Source of the DNA: Nematostella vectensis
Taxonomy: Eukaryota; Cnidaria; Anthozoa; Actiniaria; Edwardsiidae
Reading direction: 5' to 3'
Length of the DNA stretch: 64,000 bases
Assembly: GCF_932526225.1 (NCBI RefSeq)
Contig: NC_064046.1
Span: forward strand, 12,817,208 to 12,881,207
A program made the translations under genes and the position numbers. Shown one piece after another: positions 1 through 11,000 of this stretch; positions within the stretch are counted from its first letter, which is position 1, and each line of letters begins with the position of its first letter. The notes beneath the pieces are model-generated. The model was not told where the DNA came from. It worked only from the letters and a program-made list of their open reading frames with translations, and did no database searches.

Positions 1-2709
1 CTAACTGAGGTACTTTTGGACATCACGTAGGGATATACGAGTACACGAGTCGTCCAGACAATATTAAAACCCGTTGTTTTGAGACGGTATTTACAAGAAC
101 ATGTACCTCTTTATATCAAGAACATTTACAACTCGCTTCCATACCATCCTAGCTTACTTAGTTCAATTCTTTTATATCGCCTTGACTTTTGTAATTTTGT
201 GCATAGTCAAATATTAAAATTGTATCGCCGACCTTATACAGTATGTGTTTATTAGTTATTTCTCCAAGAAATCTGGTAAACTTTGGTTTACTAAGCTCCT
301 AGCTCATTAAAGCTAACATAACCGGGAATATAAACTCAAGAATGACTACCGTCCTAATATACCAGAGTCCTAAACATGTTGTTTGCAAGCTAACTGTATA
401 GCCATTGTGGTTTTGCTTTCCTCGCTACAGGGGGTAAATGCCATAGCCCAATCTTTTTCAGGTATTTCCTATTTATATTCGAAAAATCTTTGGCTGATTT
501 ATCTAATCCTGAGGCCCTATTAATTTATCCATTGTTATCACTTCCATCTCTGTTAATAAATGATTTTGGTATCTCGATTGAAACATTATCAAGATGAATA
601 GTCTTTTGAAATTGCTCTTTTGAATCCATATATAAACAACAATATTTGAAAAATTGTCAAGAATTTGTTTAAGATAATGTTGACATAAAGGATTTACAAA
701 GCGAATTTTGTACGCTTACTCGTATTTTTAGCTGCAGAGACATAAACGCAAAAAACTGAAAAAAAAAATCGTTGTATAGAACACAAAAAAATTAATTGTC
801 CCGAACAAAAAGCTATCATTTCTTTGACTCTAGACATAGAAACTGTAATTTCCATTGCAAATTCGCTTCAACTCTAGGCATTTGTTTACAAATCTACAAT
901 TCTTTAGGTATTGGTGGTATCCATTGTCCTGTTGTTTTAGCGATTTTCGTTAAAAAGCATCCTACCCCTCCCCCAGTAGTTCAATATTTTGGATCCAAAC
1001 GATACCCCTCCCTAGTAGTTCAATATTTTGGATCCAAACGATAGCCTTGAAATCTAGACCCTTTCTCAGAGAGCTGTAATCGAATCATGTTTTTATTCAG
1101 CTATTCTGTACATTGTAAATAAAACTTTTAGTAAAGGTATATAAAGACAAAAAAAATTATGCATGAAAAGTTAAAGTCCACTCAAAGTCGAAATTTTTAG
1201 AGAAATTTTAATAAGTGATGTGCCTTCAACTGCACTTATATTTTTGTATTTTTTTAGCTAGATAGTTTATACAGTTGGAATTTTGTTATATTCTATCTAA
1301 CGATATCCTCGACAATACGATCATTTTACATCGCTCCCTGGTAAAAAATAAATAAAATAAAGTAAATGAACGTTTTGTTTGGAAATTGTCCTCGCTCCTA
1401 AAATCCTGGCTCCACTATAGCGATTTTAATCTTTTTTTTTTACTAAATCTAGATAAGTAGTAAGATGGATCAGATAATAATGTAAATTATTTTTAATTTT
1501 AAATATGTTTAAAGAATACAATTTAGGAAATGAAAAAAAAACAACCGTTGACTGTGAATACGTTGATAAGTCATAGCACTGTCTTCTAGCCATATTATGA
1601 TATAAGCATCTTATCAAGAAGGATTAAACATTGACCCTAGCTATTCGAGGTACATCACGACAACATTAAACGAGTTACCACACGGATCCGTCTGTTTTAG
1701 ATTCAAAAGGATCGTATTTTCCCGAAAGGTGAAACGACACGGCTTCAAACACAGTGAAAAGGAAGATTATGTTACTTGATGTAACTATTTTAAAGGGAGT
1801 GTTTTAACATTTAATGCACTAAACAGAATAGACACAAATTTAAATCTTTTTTGAGAAGATATCAAGATAATTCAGATACGGCGAATTCTGTTGTTTATTT
1901 CATTTAAAGATATAGTAGAAAAGCGAATATGAAATAGCAGTCCTCACAACCGAGAAACTAAAAAGCCGTGCGCATTAAGTTAGGTTCGTTTAACGCCAAT
2001 TTAACGCTTTTATTGTCACCACAACGCTCCAAAAGCCTAAAACTTCTCATGCGTTTAATTCTTTTATCCTCCGGAAAAAAGGCATTGTAGAAGAACTATA
2101 AGTCCCTAATTATAGACCGTGTGAAACATACTGATACTTTGCTCTTTGTGCTAGAGAGATTGTGAACCGCACATTCGTATTTTTTTGTACTATTTTTCAC
2201 GGGTGATGAGTGGTTTGGTAGCCATTTCAATGATAAGTGCGAACAAGTGATCGTCATTGAATGCTCGATTAAACCTGCTTCATAACCAGTGGGGTGGAAA
2301 ACCTAAAATCAAAACATCTTGGTAAAAATATTCATCAAGAAAATTAAACGTTTATTATAATTTACAGGATATTCCGAACGACACAACACTCTTCGAGAGA
2401 TGGTCAGAAGGTTAAAATTAATAAGGATTCGTAGGACGCTGCCTTTTTCATCTCTGTTCAAGAGTTTTTACAAAGATACAAAGATTTTGGTGGTTAAAAA
2501 ATACCTAATTGTTCTTTTAATTAAGTGCAACGGGCTGAGTAACTTATCTTAAAAGATGTGATTCTTGTTTTTTTTGGTTCCGTGAAGACATTCTCTCAAG
2601 ACAAGGTTCCCAGTTACCCGATGGCTTGAAACTCCTTCCAGTGTTCAAAAAATGGTCCCAAAATGTTTGTATTTCTTGTGTTAAGGTGCAGACTATAGAA
2701 TTCTCGTGC
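1..2709. other. AT-rich intergenic stretch, no gene seen
   Basis: I see no supported gene here. The open frames are short, low in complexity and lack any family resemblance. The only clear structure is a short direct duplication at 963-1043. A minus-strand AATAAA (read as tttatt at 2351-2356) lies about 350 bases beyond the stop of the myosin light chain gene and could serve its 3' end. Confidence 0.6.
963..1043. repeat. Two-copy tandem repeat, about 40 bp
   Basis: Two nearly identical adjacent copies share the core GTTCAATATTTTGGATCC. The first copy starts at 963 and the second near 1003. Only a small change in the C-rich part separates them. Confidence 0.85.
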
Positions 2710-3150
2710 TTATTCCGCCATAACGAAGTCGATAAGCTCGTTGTAGTCGACCTCACCCTTTACTGTGTCTTCGTGTCCGGCCAAGATGGCGTCCGCCTCC
2801 TCTTCTGTGATTTTGTCACCTCTGTTGCACAGAAGCCCTCTGAACGTGCCTGAGTCGATCTTGCCGTTAGCCTCACGGTCAAAGACCTTCAAACCCTCAA
2901 GGAAATCTTCCTTGGCTGGGGGTTTCTTCTTGCTAAACTCGGTGTAGATGGGTAGCCACTCCTCAAACGAGACTCGCTCCTTCGTCTTAAAATCCGCCTC
3001 CACCTTCTTCACCTCACCATCAATGGGGTTCAGGCCCATCGCTCGGAGCATTTTGCCGATCTGGTCGTAGTTGATGTTTCCATCTCCAATTTGGTCAAAC
3101 AGCATAAAGCCGTCCCTGAACTCGGTCAACTGCTCTTCTTTGTAAGACAT
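2710..3150 (-). CDS. Myosin essential light chain (EF-hand protein)
   Basis: A single uninterrupted 146-residue frame with the length and layout of myosin essential (alkali) light chains, which are about 150 residues and wrap the first IQ motif of the myosin heavy-chain neck. Four EF-hand-like segments can be followed. The first loop begins DQIGDGNINY (residues about 19-28) and the third begins DREANGKID. Both lack a full set of calcium ligands, as is usual for this light-chain class, so calcium binding is doubtful. The late segment EEEADAILAGHEDTVKGEVD matches the conserved C-lobe of the MYL6 type. The start is the only sensible Met (MSYKEEQLTEF). A possible AG acceptor lies just upstream in the 5' UTR (reading ...CCATAG before TCCAAAATG), so a non-coding first exon is possible. 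No intron interrupts the coding part, which is unusual for this family. Troponin C or calmodulin are less likely because of the degenerate loops. Confidence 0.9.
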   Translation of the reverse strand: MSYKEEQLTEFRDGFMLFDQIGDGNINYDQIGKMLRAMGLNPIDGEVKKVEADFKTKERVSFEEWLPIYTEFSKKKPPAKEDFLEGLKVFDREANGKIDSGTFRGLLCNRGDKITEEEADAILAGHEDTVKGEVDYNELIDFVMAE

Positions 3151-4385
3151 TTTGGACTATGGATTTGGCAGGTACTTTGCTCCAACTATCCTGAGCGTTG
3201 TGAGGGTGTGTTGTGAGTCGTTCGGCTGACTCTAATGCGAAGTGTTCCGTTCTTTTGTCAGCTGACTTAATTAAACAGCGAGGCCTGAAATGTTATTCTT
3301 TATCTCCGCGATTAAGCTCTTATCCAGTAAAATGAGCGAAACAGCGCTATTGTTATCAGTTCTTTGACTCGCAAACAAAGCCCCCATAGTCCACGAATTG
3401 ACAGGGTATTATGGCGTGCCCAAATTAGCCAGTAAGTTTTATCTGTCTTTGACTGTTCAACAAATATCCCCCGTTTTCCGCCTGTCTGTGAGGGGAGTTA
3501 GAAACGGTGAATTAAAGTACACTCAGGAAACTCTTTTCACCTTTTTAGACATGTTTTAATCCTTTAATAAGTAATTCTAAAGTGCAGATTTGGTGGACAT
3601 GGAATGTGCCATCGCTAGACTTGTGTCCATAATGATTTCTGAAATGTTGGTTCTGTTACGCGGTTACGTTCATAAAAACATCTTCATCTCCCTACTATGA
3701 ACCCGATTTTTAGTTTGCCTCCTTGTAAAAAAATTTCTGGATTGGATTTGGGTATGGATAAACAGCGAAACCTAAAAAACCACTTCCACCTGTAAAAATT
3801 AGGCGTGACTCGGATTGTCACGCACACAAGATGTCTAGTTTGCCCGCCAACGAGCATGCCCTTATTTGGGAATTTCCGTACTTCTGACCATCGCCTGAAT
3901 ATAATTGCGTCAATACTTGGTGTAGTAGTTTTACCTTGATTCACCTTTGTTCTTCTTCGTAGAATTTACGTGAATTGTTTTTACATTCCCTGGCGCGTCG
4001 ACTCCATTCTACAATCTACCACGGGAACAGCACGTCAGGAGAAAATGCCGTTTTGCCGTTTAGCAAGAAATGGCAAGAATATACGATTTTCTCAAGACTC
4101 GCCTTAAAAATTTGCTAATTTCACTAAATATGAATCCCCCGTCCTTTTACGTTAAGAAGTCAATCGATAATTTTACGATTCGTGGCACAAATGATTATGT
4201 GTTCCGGGATGGAATGTCTAAAACGTCCATTTCTTATCATTTATTGTATTTATAAAGAAGCGAAATAGAAATTACCTCGAATGACGTGTTTCATAAAAGA
4301 AAGCAATGAGTGTTTTAGCTATAACCGATAAAAATGTCAATGTTAACCGGAAGATATGTCAAAATCTTTTATTTGTCAGTATCTG
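3151..4385. other. Intergenic stretch upstream of light chain gene
   Basis: No supported gene. The first few hundred bases presumably hold the light chain promoter, but I see no clear TATA box or other diagnostic site. Open frames here are short and without family resemblance. Confidence 0.5.
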
Positions 4386-4736
4386 TTACATTTAAAAAGG
4401 AGCGAAACAACAATTGTTGAATGTATAAATTCATACATTCCTTTTTGAACTCCGGGACTACATAAATTTATACATTCCTTTTTTAACTCCGGGACTGTAT
4501 AAATTTATACATTCCTTTTTGAACTCCGGGACTGTATAAATTTATACATTCCTTTTTTAACTCCAGGACTGTATAAATTTATACATTCCTATTTGAACTC
4601 CGGGACTGTATAAATTTATACATTCATATTTGAACTCCGGGACTGTTTGGGATTGTATAAATTTATACCTTCCCTGGAACTAAAGGGTATTTTTACTCTT
4701 TTGTAGACAATTGTTGTTTCGCTCTTTTTACATGTA
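4386..4736. mobile_element. MITE-like element with internal 38-bp tandem repeats
   Basis: The ends form an inverted repeat of about 28 bases. The left end reads AGCGAAACAACAATTGT near 4402 and the right end reads ACAATTGTTGTTTCGCT at about 4707-4723, each flanked by matching TTACAT/ATGTAA sequence. Between them (about 4421-4670) lie about six copies of a 38-bp unit, each carrying the palindrome GTATAAATTTATAC followed by GAACTCCGGGAC. There is no coding capacity. This is consistent with a non-autonomous DNA transposon that has expanded an internal repeat. Confidence 0.75.
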
Positions 4737-6340
4737 AAAAGGCCCAAAAAATCCAAAGTCTCCTCAAAATTTAGGACTCCCGCCAAGAAAAGCCTTAGGA
4801 ACACAAAATGTGTTAAGTGTCCTTGAAATGCGGGAGTATCTTTACTTAATCGTGCTTTAGTGTTATTTTTACTGTATCTTTAGGAACTGAATCGTTGAAG
4901 GATTTTTTTATGAATGGTAAGAGTCGAATATCAAATTTTTGTAAAAGTAGAGGAAATTGAAATAACTGAAGGGCTCTCAAAGGAGTAAGTTACGGACATG
5001 TGAAAAAGTAACGAAATCCATTATGTTGAAAAGGATCCGACGCTCAAATTGTGTAATATCTGTACGTCTGCACAAAGGCTGTGATTGCAGAAATTGTCTA
5101 ATATTGTAAATTTCAAATTCGTTACTTATAGTATAACAGAAAAATCCCTTGATTTCGGCTAAAATAGAGCTAATGTCACTCCATTTTCGCCAATTTTAAA
5201 TAAAATACCCCAAACGGCAAAACGGCAGTTTTGGTGTTGGGCCGCTTGCTCTTCCTCTTAGCGATCTCATAATAATTTCGCGCTCCGCATTTGCACCAGG
5301 TCAAAAGTCAATGTGTCTTCGATTCAACCATGAAACGGATTTTCGTTTTTTTATTTTACGGATGCTTATTGATAAAGAAGGATCTACGCTTTCAAGTGCT
5401 TTTGTCTTAAAACGATGTGTTTTAAATAAATGGATAGACGTTAGTATAGCTAATATTCCTCTTTATAACGCCACGATAACGCGGTCATGCGGGGGATTTA
5501 ACACCTATTTAACATCTGTTGTCCACCGGGGGCCAGGGGATTTAACAGAAGCCCTCAACAGGCCGGGAAAGTGTGCGGGAAATTAACGCTGAACCGGAAA
5601 TTGCGTTGGACTTCCCCAGTTTTTTCCCGGCATATTCAAATTATAATCTTTTAATAAAGATACTTGCAAATCTTTATCTCTGGTATTGACTGAAAAAAAA
5701 TTAGTTTTACTCTCTATCGATGTCTGTCGATTTTTAAATTTGGGGTAGCCTGTGCTGGAAATACTAGAGAGGGCCCGAAGTTTAGTTTGAACATGGCAGC
5801 TCAAAGAAAGGTATGGCTTTCGATAATGGGACGTTATCGGAAAACACCGGGGCCATGTATCGGGGGTTTCAACAGCGTCATCGCAGGCCCCGGTTGCCGG
5901 GAAAGTAACGCGCATTTCACACCACACGAATGTTAATTTCCCCGCTAAGACCCGGATGTCGGGGTGCCGTGGTTTCAATTGACTGGGTGTATTACTCGGG
6001 GCCTCACAGAAGTATAAACCTTTCTGCTCTATGAATTGTTTCCGGTTCCGCTTGGCCGCGGATGATTGGAGTATCTTATCTGGGGTAAAATTTTTTATGA
6101 AAATAAGTCTACAGTCTCTGGAGTGAAATGCGATTTAACTGCTTAACAATTTGATTTAAAACCGTTGACTAAAATGGCTTCATTTTAAGATTTTAGTTTC
6201 TCATTCGATGATGATACATATGTTCTTCACGAAAACTTATATAACCGTCCACGATGGGCTGTGATATGTAAAAAAAACTCATGGAAAGTTGAAAAATAGA
6301 AAGACAAAAGAGAATTGGGGAAATTGTCCATATACGAGAA
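4737..6340. other. Intergenic stretch, no gene seen
   Basis: Two G/C-richer patches around 5480-5600 and 5830-5990 break the AT-rich background and contain loosely related GGGGGATTTAAC-type motifs, but I cannot define element ends. The frames across them lack family resemblance and are not called. Confidence 0.45.
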
Positions 6341-6614
6341 AATGTGCTTCACGCTAGTTTTATTCCCGCGCTCTTATTTTCATCCTACTCAATCTCCATA
6401 TACTTGCACGAAGCGCCCATCAATCATCGCATTCTTTCGCTTGGAAAGCCCGTAGACTTTCCAGGTCTAAAGGTGGGGTGTCACACGGGTCGGCGGACAG
6501 TATCACAAGGTCTGCCTTCTTGCTCGGATCCAGGCTCCCTATGGCACTTTCTCGGTGAAGTTACCAAGCTGCCAAAATAGGAAAATAAAATGAAACAGAT
6601 TCTTCAACAAAAGC
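6341..6614 (-). pseudogene. Broken inverted copy of amidohydrolase exon 5
   Basis: Read on the minus strand, this segment matches the end of intron 4, all of exon 5 and the 3' flank of the amidohydrolase at 8024-12490, at high identity and including the polypyrimidine tract. It is therefore a genomic, not a processed, copy. The second full codon of the exon, CAA in the intact gene, is TAA here (tta at 6561-6563). A further deletion of 35 bases, at 6449-6453, sits exactly between two ACGGG repeats of the intact exon and shifts the frame. The copy keeps the AATAAA-like GGAATAAAAC downstream of the stop. No copies of exons 1-4 were seen next to it. Confidence 0.85.
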
Positions 6615-6719
6615 ATGCAAACACCGCTGACCTGGCATTGTTGTCACTGCCTTGACCGATTGACAAATTAAATCGGCATTGTCAGAAGTTTACTTTCGGA
6701 GGGCCGACGGACACCTCAT

Positions 6720-7432
6720 CCGACGGACACCTACCCACCTACCTACCTACCCACCCACCCACCTACCTACCTACCTACCTACCTACCTACCTACCTACCT
6801 ACCTACCTACCTACCTACCTACCTACCTACCCACCCACCCACCCACCCACCCACCCACCCACCCACCCACCCACCTACCTACCTACCTACCTACCTACCT
6901 ACCTACCTACCTACCCATCCACCCACCCACCTACCTACCTACCTACCCACCCACCCACCCACCTACCTACCTACCTACCTACCTACCTATCTATCTACCT
7001 ACCTACCTACCTACCTACCCATCCACCCACCTACCTACCTACCTACCTACCTACCTACCTACCTACCTACCTACCTACCTACCTACCTACCCACCCACCC
7101 ACCTACCTACCTACCTACCTACCTACCTACCCACCCACCCACCTACCTACCTACCTACCTACCTACCTACCTACCCACCCACCCACCCACCCACCCACCT
7201 ACCTACCTACCTACCTACCCACCCACCCACCTACCTACCTACCTACCCACCCACCTACCTACCTACCTACCTACCTACCTACCCACCCACCCACCTACCT
7301 ACCTACCTACCTACCTACCTACCTACCTACCTACCTACCTACCTACCTACCCACCCACCCACCTACCTACCTACCTACCTACCTACCTACCTACCTACCT
7401 ACCTACCTACCTACCTACCTACCTACCTACCC
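6720..7432. repeat. ACCT/ACCC tetranucleotide microsatellite
   Basis: About 710 bases consist almost wholly of ACCT and ACCC units, with rare ATCT and CATCC variants. The interspersed blocks of ACCC suggest repeated local conversion or slippage. The array lies between the exon-5 pseudocopy and the amidohydrolase gene. Confidence 0.97.
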
Positions 7433-8023
7433 GCCATTTCCATAATTTGTAGGTAGTCGGGAAGAATTATCGGTCTCTGTCGGCCATTGGTGAATCTAAG
7501 CTAGTATTCGCTTTTGTACCAGATTTCATGTATAAACAAGATTAAAAATTATTTAGGATTGATTAGTTATAAATTAATTAATTATGGATTAATAATTGAC
7601 TAAAAAAATTGATGCAACAGGAAATGCATGGCGCAGATTCTGAATTGGCCGAATTTAAGTAGATTAACGATGAAAGTAAAGAGTAAAAATAACGGAAATA
7701 ATAAAATGTCGGTAGTCAGCAAATATGTTTCTGTCGCTAGTCACTAGTTTTTTTCATGTTTTGTCGGTAGTCAGTTACTTTTTAAGCCGTTTGTCGCTGG
7801 TCGGTTAACCCCATCCAGACCCTGTGTCATACGTGGTGTAGCCTGCGTAGCGCCGCGCGCTCGTTTTTTCTTTTTCTCGCCCCCTCTCCCCCGTCTCTCT
7901 CTATTGAGCCTACGCAGGCTATACGTGGCGTGACAAGTTGACACCACTAAACAGATAAAAACCTTATATTGGCCTTCATGAATCTGATCTTACAACTTCG
8001 AGAGCTTTGTACCTCACACCAGC
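7433..8023. other. Upstream region of the amidohydrolase gene
   Basis: AT-rich DNA with repeated GTCGGTAGTCAGT/GTCGCTAGTCACT-like phrases at about 7709-7810, then a foldback element at 7828-7931. The amidohydrolase 5' UTR and core promoter probably lie within the last 200 bases. No clear TATA box was seen. Confidence 0.45.
7828..7931. mobile_element. Short foldback element (AGCCTRCG type)
   Basis: The left arm ATACGTGGTGTAGCCTGCGT and the right arm ending in ACGCAGGCTATACGTGGCG are inverted copies around a pyrimidine-rich centre. The AGCCTGCG arm recurs in the element at 44332-44460. It ends about 90 bases before the amidohydrolase start codon, so it may lie in that gene's promoter or 5' UTR. 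Confidence 0.7.
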
Positions 8024-11000
8024 ATGGCGAGAAAATTCGCAGACCTCATCTTCTACGGCGGGCATGTTTTAACTATGAACGATGAATCGCCCAAAGCCGA
8101 CGCTCTAGCTGTCACCGGCGAAACCATCGCTGCTATCGGCGACGAAGATCACGTCTTCCAGCACGCAGGGAAAAACACGAAGTTCATTCACCTCAATAAT
8201 CAGACTGTGATGCCAGGACTAATCGAGCCCCACCAGCATGCAATAACCGTGGCCTTATTCAGCAAAATAACAGACATAAGTGGTTATTATTATCACTCAT
8301 ACGCCGAGGTAAAAGCTCGAATTCTTAGTGAAATCGCCTCAGTTGATGTCACTTCAAGCGATTCGCCATCGCCGTGTGTATTTCGTGGCTGGGATCCGGA
8401 GATAATTCGAGATCTACCGGGTCTTAATGCTAACGTCATTGAGCGCGAGTTTTCAGCGGCTGTGCCGGTTGCGATTCTTGGCCAGAATCTGCACGCCGGT
8501 TGGGTAAACAATAAAGCTTTTGAGGTAAGATTTAACTCAAAATTATTTATTCAAGAGGAATAGGAATATGAGGTAGTGATGGGTACCTAGACATTTCGAG
8601 TAGTCGGATCACCGGAGATGTTGGATTCCTGTGGCGAGGGAACTAAGGGAAAACTTTTTCGTTTCCCCTTTCACAGAAATCCCGAATCTCCGGAGAGCCG
8701 GCAAGAAGTCGAGAGTCTCGCCAAAATTTCGCGAGGTCTCGGAATCTCGGCGTTTTTAACGCAAGTCTCATTATGGCTTGTCAGGCTAGATTCTTCTGAA
8801 ACCACGAAAACTTCTAAAAATTAGCGGAAAATGTGCTTTCCGTATTTTTACTTAAATAAACCGTTCAACAGGGTAAACAAAATAAAGTTATTGAGGTAAA
8901 CGCATACGCCAGGGTAAAAGCTAGAATCCAGAGTGAAATCTAGCCCTGTGTCACGCAATGGTGCCTTATGTCACGCAATTATCGAAAAGACAAAAAACTC
9001 CAGAGGACAGGGGGGAGGGAGGACTGTCATATCATGTTACTAGCAAAATACAAAACATTTATTCCTAATTTGTGGGAGCTGTCCTCGGACAAATCATATG
9101 AATAAAAAAAATGCTTTGATATGTGTGCAACAAGTAGTGTAATGTAATACCCCTTTTTGCGGTAAAGACTGTCGGGGGGGGGGGGGGGGGGGGGGCGGGG
9201 AGGCGCGCGCCACGTACCCTGTGTATGCACCTAGATCCAAACCAGTACACCAAAAACTGGAATTCGACTCTGCCAATTTTTTGTCTTTAATAAGACTTCT
9301 TCAGGGCAGACTTAAACCAAACCAAACCATTGTATTCTTGGGAATAGTCTTGGGATTTTTGACGTACTGCATCTGCTCGAAGATTCTCTTGTTTTTCTTG
9401 CCTGTTGGTTTACTCGTAGCCTTTTTTTCCTTTCAGGTGTTAGGTATCGACGAGTCTGTGCAGGATACTCCGAACGCTGTGTTCGGTCGTGGAAAGGATG
9501 GCAAGCTGACAGGGGAGCTCTACGAGCCAGGGGCTATTTTTCTTTTCCTTAGAACCAAGATGTGCAACCCAAGTAAACTTGTACAAGACACATGGCGAGG
9601 TAAGAGAGTTTCTCTAATCTTCTCTGCAGCCGTCATTCTAGTTTGGAGCGCTTTGCGACTGATTAACGCGGACGACAGCAAAGAGTGCAATTGAATCTCA
9701 AACCAGGTCCGCGATTATCCGGGACTTTGAGGTTCTTAGGCGGGAAAGTTATTGGCGGGGCCATGAAGCGCTAGTGCTGTATTTTGGTTCGTTTGCTTAA
9801 TACAGTCAATGTGTACCGGACAGAAATTAAAACGACTCTCCCTTTAACGGAGATGAAAAGATTTCACAGAACTCTGAACTTTAAGTGATACGATTTCTGT
9901 CACTATTTAAGTACGTTTCTCTGGGGCGTATCTAGAGAAAAGCGCAGGATGGGCCCGTAGTAGTAAATTCTTGACCACGGATCAAATCGGCATCCTTAGC
10001 TCTAGAATAGGTCACTAGATCCATCAAGTAACATTTTCTATCCAAATACACTTATTAATTAACCGTCTAACGAAGGTGTCGACTGGAGTGGAACCCATCT
10101 CGTCACATGAGCAGGGTGGGGTCCAGGCCCCCCTCTGCCTCTGGACAAGCGCCTATTTCTGAAAATTTTACTCGATAACTCGAACTTTTTTTTCAACTCT
10201 AATCTTCGTTATTTCCGTTTTTGCAGATTACGCCGCTGCGGGGTTCACGACAATCACAGATATTCTCAATATGTCTGAAGCAGATTTATTTCAAGCTGCA
10301 AAGGAATACGCTAGATGTGATTCATGCCCCCTGAGACTTGCTATATATCACAGTTCCGGATTGGTAGAAAAGAACGGTCCAAGTACTGATCTCTGTGGTA
10401 CTTTTTGGATTGCTGGAAGAAAGTTCATTGCAGATGGCTCGCCTCATTGCGGAACCTCGGCCACACGCGAGCCTTATTTGGACAACGAAATCACAAGGAA
10501 GCTGTCCTTCCCTCCGTCGCCGAACAACGGGATTTTGTTGTATGAGACCAAAGATCTGTACGACAAGGTGCGATTGTTTCACGACGAAGGACGACAAGTG
10601 GCGATTCACGCGCATGGCGAACGAGCCATAGATCAAGCACTTGAAGTGTATGAAAAGGTTAGTTGTACATAAATAGGGAACTTAAGCAATGATGACGTTT
10701 CTGTACGATTGATCTTAATGGGAAAGAGGATTTTTTTAACGTTGTCGGCTACTGTGGAAGGTACTTTAATGAAGTTTTTACGTCGTCGTGGTTTGATGGA
10801 GAAGGGTTAAAATCTATCAGACGGAATGTATTTCAACTTCTTTCGTATCTTCGTCGTATCTTATGATCCCTGCGTTTCAAACCCGAAACAAATTGTGTCT
10901 AGTTTAAGTAAGAGAGCGACAATTCACCATCCAAACTACTGGGGCGAAATCCTAACTTATTGTGTCTAGTTTAAGTCAGAGAGCGACAACCCCATTTAAA

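Noticed and set aside
5311-5978. Two moderate frames in the G/C-richer patch
   Set aside because: No domain, splice or promoter evidence was found. The composition suggests a decayed element rather than a gene.
6679-7452. A 257-residue frame of Pro-Thr-Tyr-Leu repeats
   Set aside because: It is only the translation of the ACCT/ACCC microsatellite. All frames of the repeat are open and there are no flanking gene features.
9027-9276. Proline-run frames on the minus strand
   Set aside because: They result from the long G-run of a MITE fragment inside an intron.
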